A DNA stretch of 64,000 nt from Indioceanicola profundi. Lineage in GTDB: Bacteria > Pseudomonadota > Alphaproteobacteria > Azospirillales > Azospirillaceae. The translations under genes were made by a program, and so were the position numbers. The notes under the pieces were generated by a model, which was not told where the DNA came from, made no database searches, and worked only from the letters and a program-made list of their open reading frames with translations. Below, piece after piece: positions 8,352 to 17,291 of the stretch. Numbering within the stretch: the first letter of the stretch is position 1; each line of letters opens with the position of its first letter. The DNA lies in the NCBI RefSeq assembly GCF_003568845.1, contig NZ_CP030126.1, positions 2,835,501-2,899,500 of the forward strand, written 5' to 3'.

Positions 8352-10601
8352 ATGTCGAACAAGAATTCCGCCGGCCTGATCGCGGCGGTTGGCCTGATCG
8401 GGGCCGCCGCGGCCGGTCTTACGCTTTATTCCGCTGGCACCGGAATGGCGAAGGCGCCCGCCGACGCGCCCGCCCCGGCAGCCGCCGCCCCCCAAGAGAA
8501 CAGCAGCGAGGTCAAGAGCGTGGCGTTCCAGCAGAGCAGCTTCGGGCCCGGTCCCGTCGCCAAGAAGGTCCCCGTCGAGCTGGAAAAGCACGGTGACGTG
8601 CGCGTCGATCCCTATTTCTGGATGCGCGATCCCGAATATCCCACCGTCAACGACGAAGACACCCTGAACCATCTGAAGGCGGAGAACGCCTATCTGGAGA
8701 AGGTGCTGGGCGGAGAGGAAAGCCCGCTGCGCAAGTCCCTGTTCGACGAGATGCTCGGCCGCATCAAGCAGGACGACACCGGCGTGCCCTATGTCGAGGG
8801 CGGGTGGGAGTACCAGGTCCGGTTCGAGACCGGCAAGCAGCACCCGATCTATGTGCGCCGCCCGGCCGCCGGCGGCGGCGAGTTCACGACCATCCTGGAC
8901 GTGAACCAGCTCGCCGAGGGCAAGGAGTACATGCGCGTCACCTCGATGGAGGTGAGCCCGGACGGAAAGTACCTGGCCTATACCGAGGATGACGACGGGT
9001 CGGAGATGCTGGCCGTGAAGGTCAAGGACCTGACCACGGGCGAATATCTGCCGGACGTGATCGACGGCGCCAGCTACGGGCTGGCCTGGGCCAACGACAA
9101 CCGCACCCTGTTCTACGCCATCCGTGACGAGTACCAGCGGCCGAAGAAGATCTTCCGCCACACGCTGGGGGCGGAGCAGGCGGCCGACACGCTGGTCTAC
9201 GAGGAGACCGAGGGTCCCTGGACCGCCGGGGTGGGCAAGACCCTGTCCGGCCGCTTCATCGTCATCGTCACCGACAACAACGCCACCAACGAGGTGCGGC
9301 TGATCCCGGCCGACGACCCGGCGGCGGAGCCCATCGTGCTGGCCCCGCGCCAGACCTTCCGCCAGTACGATGTGGCGGAGCAGGACGGCACGCTCTGGAT
9401 TCTGGTCAACGACACCCACCGGAACTTCCGGCTGGTGAAGGCCCCGGCCGACAATCCCGCCCAGGCGAACTGGGAGGAGGTCATCGCCGGCAGCGACGAC
9501 GTCTATCTGATGTCCGTGATGGCCTTCAAGGACTGGCTGTTCCTGTTCGAGCGGGACAAGGGCAACCAGCGCGTCCGCGTCATCGCCAAGGACGGGACGG
9601 AGCATTTCATCGCCTTCCCCGACGCCGCCTACGACGTCAGCCCGTCCAACAATGCCGAGTATGACAGCAACGTGCTGCGGGTGAACTACACCAGCCTGGT
9701 CACCCCGGCCACCGTCTACGACTACGACCTGACCAAGCGCGAGCTGGCCGCCCGCAAGGTGCAGGAGATCCCCAGCGGCTACGACGCCAGCCTCTACACC
9801 TCCGAGCGGCTGATGGCCCCGGCCCGCGACGGCAGGACGATGATCCCGATCAGCATCGTCTACCGCAAGGACCGCCCCGCCAACGGCACCGCCCCGCTGC
9901 ATGTCTACGGCTATGGCAGCTACGGCATCCCGTCCGACCCGACCTTCAGCACGGCGCGGATGAGCCTGCTGGACCGCGGCTTCGCCTTCGCCATCCTGCA
10001 TGTGCGCGGCGGCGACGATATGGGCCGCGGCTGGTACGAGGACGGCAAGCTGGAGCACAAGGTCAACAGCTTCACCGATTTCATCGACGCCACCCAGTAT
10101 CTGGTGCAGCAGGGCTACGCCAAGGCCGGCAACGTGTCGATGTCCGGCGGCTCGGCCGGCGGGCTGCTGATGGGGGCGGTGATGAACATGGCCCCCGACG
10201 GGCTGTACAAGGCCGCCGTGGCCTACGTGCCCTTCGTGGACGTGGTCAGCACCATGCTGGACGAGACGTTGCCGCTGACCGCCGGCGAGTATGACGAGTG
10301 GGGCAACCCCAACCAGCCGGACGCCTATTTCCGGATGAAGGGCTACAGCCCCTACGACAATGTCGCCGCCCGCAACTACCCGCATATCCTGATCACCGCC
10401 GGCCTGACCGACCCGCGCGTGACCTATTGGGAGCCGGCCAAGTGGGCCGCCCGGCTGCGGGAACTGAAGACGGACGACAATGTGCTGCTGTCCTACACCA
10501 ACATGGGCGCCGGGCATGGCGGGGCCAGCGGCCGGTTCGACCGGCTGAAGGAGATCGCCATGGCCTATGCGTTCCTGGTCAAGGCGCACGGCGTGGAATG
10601 A
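8352..10601 (+). CDS. ptrB: Oligopeptidase B (S9A serine peptidase), exported or membrane-anchored form
   Basis: A 749-residue prolyl-oligopeptidase-family enzyme with an N-terminal beta-propeller and a C-terminal alpha/beta hydrolase domain. The triad is Ser601 in SGGSAGG, Asp687 in GLTDPRVTYWEPAKW and His722 in GAGHGGASGRF. The blocks PFVDVV-x-TMLDE-x-LPLT and WEPAKW-x-ARLRELKTDD match E. coli oligopeptidase B, which cleaves after basic residues in short peptides. It differs from that cytosolic enzyme by a hydrophobic N-terminal segment (about residues 7-30) followed by an Ala/Pro linker, suggesting a periplasmic or anchored location. Monocistronic: strong terminator 27 bases after the stop. 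Confidence 0.92.
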   Translation: MSNKNSAGLIAAVGLIGAAAAGLTLYSAGTGMAKAPADAPAPAAAAPQENSSEVKSVAFQQSSFGPGPVAKKVPVELEKHGDVRVDPYFWMRDPEYPTVNDEDTLNHLKAENAYLEKVLGGEESPLRKSLFDEMLGRIKQDDTGVPYVEGGWEYQVRFETGKQHPIYVRRPAAGGGEFTTILDVNQLAEGKEYMRVTSMEVSPDGKYLAYTEDDDGSEMLAVKVKDLTTGEYLPDVIDGASYGLAWANDNRTLFYAIRDEYQRPKKIFRHTLGAEQAADTLVYEETEGPWTAGVGKTLSGRFIVIVTDNNATNEVRLIPADDPAAEPIVLAPRQTFRQYDVAEQDGTLWILVNDTHRNFRLVKAPADNPAQANWEEVIAGSDDVYLMSVMAFKDWLFLFERDKGNQRVRVIAKDGTEHFIAFPDAAYDVSPSNNAEYDSNVLRVNYTSLVTPATVYDYDLTKRELAARKVQEIPSGYDASLYTSERLMAPARDGRTMIPISIVYRKDRPANGTAPLHVYGYGSYGIPSDPTFSTARMSLLDRGFAFAILHVRGGDDMGRGWYEDGKLEHKVNSFTDFIDATQYLVQQGYAKAGNVSMSGGSAGGLLMGAVMNMAPDGLYKAAVAYVPFVDVVSTMLDETLPLTAGEYDEWGNPNQPDAYFRMKGYSPYDNVAARNYPHILITAGLTDPRVTYWEPAKWAARLRELKTDDNVLLSYTNMGAGHGGASGRFDRLKEIAMAYAFLVKAHGVE

Positions 10602-10627
10602 TCCCGCGCCTGTAGGATGGGATAGAG

Positions 10628-10660
10628 CGGCCGGCCCTGAAGAAAGGGCCGGCCGTTTTC
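10628..10660 (+). terminator. Strong intrinsic terminator after ptrB
   Basis: CGGCCGGCCCT (10628-10638) pairs perfectly with AGGGCCGGCCG (10645-10655) around GAAGAA, followed by TTTTC. Confidence 0.85.
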
Positions 10661-10869
10661 CCGGCCGGTCCGCATCCGGCAGTTGACCCAGGATCGCTAT
10701 CTACCCTCTAAATACCATCTGCGGGCAGCTGCCCGTGCCGCGGAATTGTCGGGCCGGAAGGGCGCAAATCGACGCTAGCCCAAAAGAAGGCGTGATAGTT
10801 CGGTAGCTTAATCATATTTACATCAGCGCAATTGAATAATCTCCGGCTCTGCACACCGCCTACAGGGAT

Positions 10870-12732
10870 ATGACACACGGACATTACGACCCGGCCCTGG
10901 TGATGCTGTCCATCGTCATCGCCATCGCCGGTGCCTTCGTCGCCCTGGATCTGGCCCATCGCGCGCGTGAGAGCGACCGCGGCGGGCGGCAGTCGGCGGT
11001 GCGCTGGCTGACCGCGGCGGCACTGGCCATGGGAGCCGGCATCTGGTCCATGCATTTCGTCGGGATGCTGGCCTTCCGCATGCCGGTGCCGGTCACCTAC
11101 GATCCGGGGCTGACGTTCATATCGCTGGCCCTGCCCATCGTCGTGTCCGGTCTGGGCATCCTGATCGTGGCGCGCCACGGAACCAGGCCGGCGCCGCTGG
11201 CAGCGGCGGGCCTTCTGATGGGGGCCGGCATCTGCGCCATGCACTATGTCGGCATGCTGGCGATGCGCATACCCGGCGCCCTGAGGTTCGAACCCGCGAT
11301 TGTCGCCCTGTCCGTCATCATCGCCGTCGTGGCGTCGACGGCCGCGCTCTGGCTTGCCTTCCGGTCGGAGGGCGACCGGGCGCGGCTGACCGGGGCGGTC
11401 GGGCTGGGGCTGGCGGTGGTGGCCATGCACTATACCGGAATGGCGGCCGCGCACTTCACTCTTGTTGACGGTCATGGCTCGGCGGGTATCGCCGGAATGC
11501 CGGACGACGCCATGGCGGTCGGGGTGGCCTCGGTGATGCTGCTGGGGCTGGTCGGAGCCATGGCCATCGCCCGCTATGACCGCCGGCTGGCCCGCTCCGC
11601 CGCCCGCATGGCGGAACTCCGCGCCGCGAACGAGCGGCGCTTCCGGGCCTTGATCCAGGCCTCCACCGACGTGATCGCCGTGGTGCGGCCGGATGGCAGG
11701 CTGGACCTGGTCAGCGCCTCCGCCTCCCGCCTGGGCCTGAACCCTGTCGCCATGCGCGGCCAGCCCGCGGGGGAGGCGTTTCCCACCGTGGATTCCGGCT
11801 TCAAGGACCTGATCGCGGCGGCCACCGCCTCCCCCGACCGGATCGCCCGCGCGATGCTGGACCTGCAGGTGGCGCCCGACCATCAGGTGCGGGTCGAGGC
11901 CACCTGCGTGGACCTGACGGAGGACCCGGATGTCCGCGGGCATTTGCTGAACCTGCGCGATGTCTCGGAGCAGCAGGCCCTGCAGTCCCAACTGCACGAG
12001 GCCGCCCGGCTTGCCACCGTGGGTACGCTGTCCACCGGCATCGCCCATGAGCTGGGCCAGCCGCTGAACATCATCCGCCTGTGGGCGGAGGAGGCGCTGC
12101 TGGCCATCGAGGAGGGGGAGTTCGAGCGCGACCGGGTCGTGGAGGTGCTGCACACCATTTCCGACCAGACCCGCCGCATGCGGGACGTGATCGATCACAT
12201 GCGGGTCCTGGGCCGCCGCGATCAAGGGGGGCAGGAGCTGTTCGATGCCAGCGAGGCCGCGCAACGGGCGGTGGCCCTGCTGGATCGGCATTACGCCGCT
12301 GAAGATATCATGTTCGAACTGAGCCGCGCGGACGGTCCGATGAGAGTCCGGGGCACGCCCGGAAGGCTGGAGCAGGTTCTGCTGAACCTCTTCGCCAATG
12401 CGCGCGACTCCATCATCGCCCGCAAATCCCGCGACGGGAGGCCGGGCCGGGTCCGCGTCGTCGTCTCGGCGGAAGAGGATTCCGTTCATATCCAGGTGAA
12501 CGACGACGGGCTGGGCATCCCGGCGGAGCTGCGCGCCCGCCTATTCGAGCCGTTCTTCACCACCAAGGAGGTGGGCAGCGGGCTCGGCCTCGGCCTTGCC
12601 ATCAGCCTGTCCATCATCGACGCCATGGGCGGCAAGCTCCGCCCCTTGGAGGAGGACGGCCCCGGCGCCGGCTTCCAGATCACCCTGCCGCGCGCCAGCG
12701 GCGAGATCGTTCCATTGACCAGGGCAAGCTGA
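10870..12732 (+). CDS. MHYT-domain sensor histidine kinase
   Basis: A 620-residue integral membrane kinase. The N-terminal seven-helix MHYT domain carries all three signature motifs: MHFVGM (61-66), MHYVGM (124-129) and MHYTGM (186-191). These are proposed to bind a metal, probably copper, and to sense a diatomic gas. A PAS-like segment follows (about 255-370), then the HisKA dimerisation helix with phosphoacceptor His393 in GIAHELGQPLN, and the ATPase domain (NDDGLGIPAE, GSGLGLGLAIS). The stop overlaps the start of a receiver gene by one base (TGATG), so the pair is translationally coupled and forms a two-component system. Known: MHYT modules usually sit on GGDEF/EAL proteins; kinase fusions also occur. 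Signal and targets are unknown. Confidence 0.9.
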   Translation: MTHGHYDPALVMLSIVIAIAGAFVALDLAHRARESDRGGRQSAVRWLTAAALAMGAGIWSMHFVGMLAFRMPVPVTYDPGLTFISLALPIVVSGLGILIVARHGTRPAPLAAAGLLMGAGICAMHYVGMLAMRIPGALRFEPAIVALSVIIAVVASTAALWLAFRSEGDRARLTGAVGLGLAVVAMHYTGMAAAHFTLVDGHGSAGIAGMPDDAMAVGVASVMLLGLVGAMAIARYDRRLARSAARMAELRAANERRFRALIQASTDVIAVVRPDGRLDLVSASASRLGLNPVAMRGQPAGEAFPTVDSGFKDLIAAATASPDRIARAMLDLQVAPDHQVRVEATCVDLTEDPDVRGHLLNLRDVSEQQALQSQLHEAARLATVGTLSTGIAHELGQPLNIIRLWAEEALLAIEEGEFERDRVVEVLHTISDQTRRMRDVIDHMRVLGRRDQGGQELFDASEAAQRAVALLDRHYAAEDIMFELSRADGPMRVRGTPGRLEQVLLNLFANARDSIIARKSRDGRPGRVRVVVSAEEDSVHIQVNDDGLGIPAELRARLFEPFFTTKEVGSGLGLGLAISLSIIDAMGGKLRPLEEDGPGAGFQITLPRASGEIVPLTRAS

Positions 12733-13109
12733 TGCAGCCGAAGCCGCACGTTCTGATCGCCGAGGACGAGGTGCTGGCCGCGATGGCGCTGGAAAGCATC
12801 CTGATCCGCGCCGGTTTCCGTGTCACCTGCGCCTATGACGGGGAAAAGGCGCTGGCGGCCCAGGCTGTGGACCCGCCGGACATCCTGGTCACGGACATCC
12901 GCATGCCCCGCATGGACGGCCGCCAACTGATCCGAGAAGTCCGCCAGACCCTGGCGGACCTGCCGATCATCATCATGACCGGCTTCATCTCCCGCACCGG
13001 GGTGGATGAGCTGCGCGGGGAAGGGTCCGGCCCCATCGAGGTGATCCCCAAACCCATCAGCCCGCGCGAGATCGTCGCCACCATCCGCCGCCTGATCGCA
13101 CAGGCCTGA
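12732..13109 (+). CDS. Single-domain response regulator (CheY-like receiver)
   Basis: This is a 125-residue receiver with no output domain. Acidic pocket residues Glu11/Asp12, phosphoacceptor Asp55 in LVTDIRMP and the conserved lysine in IPKPIS are all present. Its ATG overlaps the stop of the MHYT kinase, which is therefore its likely phosphodonor. Stand-alone receivers act by protein-protein contact or pass the phosphate on in a relay, so the output of this system must lie elsewhere. Confidence 0.9.
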   Translation: MQPKPHVLIAEDEVLAAMALESILIRAGFRVTCAYDGEKALAAQAVDPPDILVTDIRMPRMDGRQLIREVRQTLADLPIIIMTGFISRTGVDELRGEGSGPIEVIPKPISPREIVATIRRLIAQA

Positions 13110-13122
13110 CGGAGGCCCCCCC

Positions 13123-13863
13123 TCAGAAGGCCTGGAGCACGCCGCGCAGGCTCAGGATGCTGATCAGCATGCCGACCAGGATCATCAGCGGTTTGTCCGG
13201 CACCCGCGAGGTGACATAGGCGGCGAAGGGAGCCGCAATGACGCCGCCAACCACCAGCCCGGCGATGATCGGCCAAAGCTCCAGCCCGATGGTGAACAGG
13301 AAGGTGGCGGTGATCGTGCTGGTCACGAAGAATTCCGCCAGATTCACCGATCCGATAGCATAGCGGGGCGCGGTGCCCTGCCCCAGCAGGTTGGTGGTGA
13401 CGATGGGTCCCCAGCCGCCGCCGCCCAGGGCATCCAGCAGCCCGCCGAACAGGCCGAGCAGGCCGACATGCTTCGGCTCGTCCGTCCGGTTCGGCTTGCG
13501 GCCCAGCGCCCGCCACAGGATGTACAGGCCCATGACCAGCAGATAGGCGCTGACCACCGGCCGCACGACTTCCCCCGGTATATTGGTCAGCAGGAACGCC
13601 CCGATGCCGCCGCCGATCATGCCCGGCAGGGCGAGACGGCGCAGCAGGCGGAAATCCACATTCCCGAACCGCCAGTGGGAAAAGCCGGAAGCGCCGGTGG
13701 TGAAGACCTCCGCCGCGTGGATGCTGGCGCTTGCGGTCACGGGCGGAACGCCGAAGCCCAGCAGAACGGTCGTGGCGCTGACGCCGTAGGCCATGCCCAG
13801 GGCGCCGTCGATCAACTGCGCTGCGAACCCCACGGCGACGAACAGAAGCAGGTCTTCCCACAT
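13123..13863 (-). CDS. TauE/SafE-family sulfite/organosulfonate exporter-like permease
   Basis: A 246-residue inner-membrane protein of the TauE/SafE (TSUP) family, with about seven to eight helices in two related halves. GFAAQLIDGALGMAYGVSATTVLLGFGVPP near the start (residues 12-41) is the classic N-terminal family block, and GGLLDALGGGGWGPIV (about 133-148) is the equivalent block in the second half. Members move sulfite, sulfoacetate or other small anions; the substrate here is unknown. It converges on the receiver gene with a 13-base gap. An imperfect palindrome at 13881-13904 lies in its promoter region. Confidence 0.88.
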   Translation of the reverse strand: MWEDLLLFVAVGFAAQLIDGALGMAYGVSATTVLLGFGVPPVTASASIHAAEVFTTGASGFSHWRFGNVDFRLLRRLALPGMIGGGIGAFLLTNIPGEVVRPVVSAYLLVMGLYILWRALGRKPNRTDEPKHVGLLGLFGGLLDALGGGGWGPIVTTNLLGQGTAPRYAIGSVNLAEFFVTSTITATFLFTIGLELWPIIAGLVVGGVIAAPFAAYVTSRVPDKPLMILVGMLISILSLRGVLQAF

Positions 13864-13880
13864 TTAACGCCACCCTTGAT

Positions 13881-13904
13881 GTGGTATGCTATATTGCACA
13901 CCAC
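13881..13904 (-). promoter_or_regulatory. Near-perfect dyad upstream of the TauE/SafE gene
   Basis: GTGGTATGC (13881-13889) and GCACACCAC (13896-13904) are inverted copies with one mismatch around TATATT. It lies 18 bases upstream of the start codon, where it could overlap a promoter, and has the size of a dimeric repressor operator (GntR-like). No regulator gene is adjacent. Confidence 0.4.
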
Positions 13905-13971
13905 GGCGGATGATGTAGGAAATCCATCAACGGCGCCAGAGCCCAAATCGAAAGCGGACCTACCCCACTGC

Positions 13972-14838
13972 TCAGCTTGCTGCGACCTTTTCGCCGGCTG
14001 TGGTCAGGGTGCGGAACTGCGCCGGACGGCCGAAGAAGCGCGTTGCCAGACGCGTGACCCTTTCCGCATCCCCGGTGGTGTGGAATGTGACCCGGCCAGT
14101 GCCCGGCAGGTCGAACTCGGGGTGGCGTTCCAGATAATGGCCCAGGCTCCTGGTGGTCAGCGTGGGCTGGCACAGCACCTCCACCCCCGCCGGCAGCGCG
14201 TCCACGAAGGCGTCGGACACCAGCGGATAATGGGTGCAGCCCAGCATCACCGCTTGCGGCGGCACGCCATCCATCTTGGCCATCAGCGCGTCGGCATAGG
14301 TCTGCACGGCGGCGCGGATTTCACCGGCCGGCGCATCCTGCTCGATCAGGCGGACCAGGTCCGGGCAGGCCTGCTGCACCACCCGCACCTCCGGCGCGCG
14401 CTTGCCGATCTCACGCGGGTAGGCCTCGCTCTCCACCGTGCCGCGGGTGGCGAAGATGCCGATGGTGCGCGGCTCCCCCGCCATGCTGCCGGCGGGAACG
14501 TCCGCCATCCAGGGCTGGCCGGTGATGGCCTCCACCATCGGCACCAGCACGCCCAGCACCCGCTTGTCCGGATGGGCGTGGGGCAGCCAGCTCTGCTGCA
14601 GGCGGCGGAGCGCGATGGCGCTGGCCGTGTTGCAGGCCAGGACCACCAGCGGGCAGCCCAGCGCGAACAGCCGCTCCACCCCCGCCAGGGTGAGCTGGTA
14701 GACCTCCTCCGGCGTGCGGTTGCCATAGGGGGCGGCGGCATGGTCGCCTAGATAGGTGAAATCCTTGTCCGGCAGCCCTGCGTGCAGGGCCCGCAGAACC
14801 GTCAGGCCGCCATGGCCGCTATCGAACACGCCGATCAT
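13972..14838 (-). CDS. murI: Glutamate racemase
   Basis: A 288-residue enzyme making D-glutamate for peptidoglycan. The N-terminal DSGHGGLTVL with Asp6-Ser7 and the two catalytic cysteines, Cys69 in LACNTASA and Cys201 in GCTHYPLV, are all intact. Cytoplasmic. The ATG at 14838 has a GGAG site about 10 bases upstream. It stands alone, followed after about 110 bases by the TauE/SafE gene. Confidence 0.95.
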   Translation of the reverse strand: MIGVFDSGHGGLTVLRALHAGLPDKDFTYLGDHAAAPYGNRTPEEVYQLTLAGVERLFALGCPLVVLACNTASAIALRRLQQSWLPHAHPDKRVLGVLVPMVEAITGQPWMADVPAGSMAGEPRTIGIFATRGTVESEAYPREIGKRAPEVRVVQQACPDLVRLIEQDAPAGEIRAAVQTYADALMAKMDGVPPQAVMLGCTHYPLVSDAFVDALPAGVEVLCQPTLTTRSLGHYLERHPEFDLPGTGRVTFHTTGDAERVTRLATRFFGRPAQFRTLTTAGEKVAAS

Positions 14839-15029
14839 CGGATGCCATCTCCATCGTGCTGCCCCGGTCTACCACGCCATTCGGGCGAGGAAAGGGCAAA
14901 GCGTGGGACCGCCAGGGACGCCTGCCCGGCCGGCCGGGCGCTCCCTCCGCTTGTCAAGGCGGGGCGCATTGTGCGTAACTCCAGCCGCCGGGCACCGGGC
15001 CGCCCGGTCTTGAAAAAGTGTCGAGGACC

Positions 15030-15536
15030 ATGCCGCGTATTCTTTGCGCCATCGCCGTTGCAAGCACCGCCGCCCTGGCCGCCAGCTTCACCGCCGGGCC
15101 GGCTGCCGCCCAGGCCACGATCGGAGAGATCGCGAACCAGGGCCGCCCGATCCAGACGGCCCCCGCCGCTGCCGCCCCCGGCCTGCGCCCGAGCCGCCCG
15201 CTTCCCACGCTGGGGGAGATCGCCCAGGGCGGTGCGGCCCCACAGCCGCGCGCCGGCTGCACCCCGCCCTCCCTGCCCGGCGAACTGCCCGACGGGGCAA
15301 AGGCCACGGCGGAGGAGATGCAGAAGGCCCATGCCGCCTTCCGCGGCTTCGTGGACCAGGGGCAGAACTTCATCCAGTGCCTGGACGCCGCCTACAAGGC
15401 CAGTTCGCAAAGCATCACGGTTGGCGGCTATCTGGCCCTGACCGAGGCGCACAACCGCATGGTCGCGGTGATGCAGGTGCTGGCCGACCGCTTTAATATT
15501 GAACTGCGCGAGTACAAGGCGAAGGGCGGGAAGTAA
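15030..15536 (+). CDS. Secreted protein of unknown function with two IGEIA-type repeats
   Basis: A 168-residue protein with a signal peptide ending near AQA (residue 29). Just after the cleavage site are two related motifs, TIGEIANQGRPIQ and TLGEIAQGGAAPQ, spaced about 32 residues apart by an Ala/Pro linker. A helical domain follows with two cysteines (in GCTPPSLPG and QCLDAA). I chose the ATG at 15030 (GAGG site 6 bases before); a GTG at 15018 would add four residues. The helical domain resembles unnamed alphaproteobacterial periplasmic proteins. Function unknown. Confidence 0.65.
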   Translation: MPRILCAIAVASTAALAASFTAGPAAAQATIGEIANQGRPIQTAPAAAAPGLRPSRPLPTLGEIAQGGAAPQPRAGCTPPSLPGELPDGAKATAEEMQKAHAAFRGFVDQGQNFIQCLDAAYKASSQSITVGGYLALTEAHNRMVAVMQVLADRFNIELREYKAKGGK

Positions 15537-15615
15537 GGGATGACCCGGCAAAAGCCCTGGACCCTGCCGCCGGCTCCGGCGTACCGATAGGAAAACAATA
15601 TCGGGAGACGCCGTC

Positions 15616-16485
15616 ATGCCCATCGACCACGCCAAGCTGATCTCCGCCCCGCCGCTGGTGGCGGAGCAGGAATTCAGCCGGCGGGACACCATCCTCTATG
15701 CGCTCGGCGTCGGGGCCGGCATTCCGGACCCGCTGGACCCGGCCGATCTGCGCTTCGTGCTGGAGCGCGGGCTGCTGGCCCTGCCGACCATGGCGGTGGT
15801 GCTGGGCTGGTCGGACGCCTGGATCAACAATCCCGAATACGGCATCGATCCGCGCATGGTGCTGCACGGGGAACAGTCCCTGGTCCTGCACGCCCCCATG
15901 CCCGTGGAGGGCCGCGTCCGCGCCACCCTGACGGTGGAGGACATCTTCGACAAGGGGCCGGGCCGGGGCGCCGTTCTGCTGTTCCGGCGGGAGATCGAGG
16001 ATATCGGCCGCGGCACCCATCTGGCGACATCCCGCCAGATCGTGTTCGTGCGCGGCGACGGCGGCTTTGGCGGCAAGAGCGAGGGGCAGCCCAGGCCCCA
16101 CCCGGTTCCCGAGGACCGCGACCCCGACCTGACGCTGGATTTGCCGACCCGGCCGGAGCAGGCGTTGATCTACCGCCTGTCGGGCGATTTGAACCCGCTG
16201 CACGCCGATCCGGATTTCGCGAAGATGGCGGGGTTCAGCCGGCCGATCCTGCACGGTCTCTGCACCTATGGCGTGGCCGGCCGGGCCGTGCTGAAGCTGC
16301 TCTGCGGCAACGACCCCGCCCGCCTCGCCCGCCTGGACGGCCGCTTCACGGCCCCCGTCATCCCCGGCGAGACCCTGCGCACCGAGGTCTGGCAGGGCGA
16401 GGCCGGCCGCCACGCCTGGCGCGTCCGCGCGGTGGAGCGGAACATCGTGGTGCTGAACAACGGGCTGGCGGAGGTGCGGGGGTAA
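15616..16485 (+). CDS. MaoC-family (R)-specific enoyl-CoA hydratase 2-like protein
   Basis: A 289-residue double-hotdog protein. The C-terminal half holds the hydratase-2 motif YRLSGDLNPLHADPDFA followed by GFSRPILHGLCTYGVAGRA, with the catalytic Asp and His of the (R)-hydratase signature. The N-terminal half is the degenerate second hotdog found in peroxisomal MFE-2-type hydratases. Such enzymes hydrate trans-2-enoyl-CoA to (R)-3-hydroxyacyl-CoA, linking beta-oxidation to polyhydroxyalkanoate or other pathways. GGGAG ribosome site. It stands between the secreted unknown and a REP-like element. Confidence 0.88.
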   Translation: MPIDHAKLISAPPLVAEQEFSRRDTILYALGVGAGIPDPLDPADLRFVLERGLLALPTMAVVLGWSDAWINNPEYGIDPRMVLHGEQSLVLHAPMPVEGRVRATLTVEDIFDKGPGRGAVLLFRREIEDIGRGTHLATSRQIVFVRGDGGFGGKSEGQPRPHPVPEDRDPDLTLDLPTRPEQALIYRLSGDLNPLHADPDFAKMAGFSRPILHGLCTYGVAGRAVLKLLCGNDPARLARLDGRFTAPVIPGETLRTEVWQGEAGRHAWRVRAVERNIVVLNNGLAEVRG

Positions 16486-16491
16486 GGCCTG

Positions 16492-16589
16492 CCGTAGGTC
16501 GGATCGAGCCCATGGGGCGATGATCCGACACGGCGGTGCAGAACGCTGGCGGTGTGTCGGATCGGCGCTTTGCTTGATCCGACCTACGG
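16492..16589. repeat. Two-level palindromic REP-like element
   Basis: Outer arms CCGTAGGTCGGATC (16492-16505) and GATCCGACCTACGG (16576-16589) are a perfect 14-bp inverted repeat. Inside is a second inverted pair, GATCCGACAC (16522-16531) and GTGTCGGATC (16554-16563). The layout, two opposed hairpin units, is like a BIME built from REP sequences. The right arm contains the stop codon of rsuA (TAG at 16586-16584). Confidence 0.8.
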
Positions 16590-17291
16590 GTTTCCGGCGA
16601 AGATTCCCGCCACCTCCGCCGCGGACAGGTACCGCCACTTCCCCTCCGGCAGATCGCCCAGCGCGACCCCGCCGATGGCGCTGCGGTGCAGGGCCGCGAC
16701 ATGGTTGCCCACCGCGGCGAACATGCGGCGGACCTGGTGGTAGCGGCCCTCCGTGATGGTCAGGCGGCAGTTCCGCTCCCCCGTCGGTTCCAGCACGGCG
16801 GGCAGCAGCGGCGTTTTCTCCGACTTCAGCATCAGCGTGCCGCTGGCGAAGATCTCCGCCTCGTGCCCGTCCAGCGGGCGGTCCAGCGTGACCTCGTAGA
16901 CCTTCGGCAGGTGCGTCTTCGGGCTGGTGATGCGGTGCAGGAGCTGGCCGTCATCGGTCATCAGCAGCAGGCCGGTCGTGTCCCGGTCCAGCCGCCCGAC
17001 CGGGGCCACGATGGGGCTGCGGCGCATGAAGCGGCCGGGCAGCAGCTCATAGACCACCCGCCCCGGATCGGTGGTGGAGGCCGTGTAGCCCGCCGGCTTG
17101 TTCAGCATCAGCACCAGCCCCTGCGGCGGGTCCAGCGGTTCGCCGTCGACCCGCACATCCGCATGCTCCACCCGGTCGTCGGGGCCGAGCGGCGCGCCGT
17201 CCGTGCCGGTGATCCGGCCGTCGCGGAGCATGGCCTTGACCTCCCGCTGGCTGCCATAGCCGAGATTCGCCACCAGCCGCGCCACCCTCAT
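16584..17291 (-). CDS. rsuA: 16S rRNA pseudouridine synthase, RsuA family
   Basis: This is a 235-residue protein with an N-terminal S4 RNA-binding domain (MRVARLVANLGYGSQREVKAML start) and the RsuA/RluB catalytic domain with Asp in PVGRLDRDTTGLLLMT. The C-terminal block ITEGRYHQVRRMFAAVGNHV is also typical. RsuA makes pseudouridine 516 in 16S rRNA, although RluB/E/F paralogues share these motifs, so the exact site is inferred. Its ATG overlaps the rsmC stop by four bases (ATGA), so the two rRNA enzymes are coupled. Its stop codon lies inside the right arm of a REP-like element. Confidence 0.85.
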   Translation of the reverse strand: MRVARLVANLGYGSQREVKAMLRDGRITGTDGAPLGPDDRVEHADVRVDGEPLDPPQGLVLMLNKPAGYTASTTDPGRVVYELLPGRFMRRSPIVAPVGRLDRDTTGLLLMTDDGQLLHRITSPKTHLPKVYEVTLDRPLDGHEAEIFASGTLMLKSEKTPLLPAVLEPTGERNCRLTITEGRYHQVRRMFAAVGNHVAALHRSAIGGVALGDLPEGKWRYLSAAEVAGIFAGNP

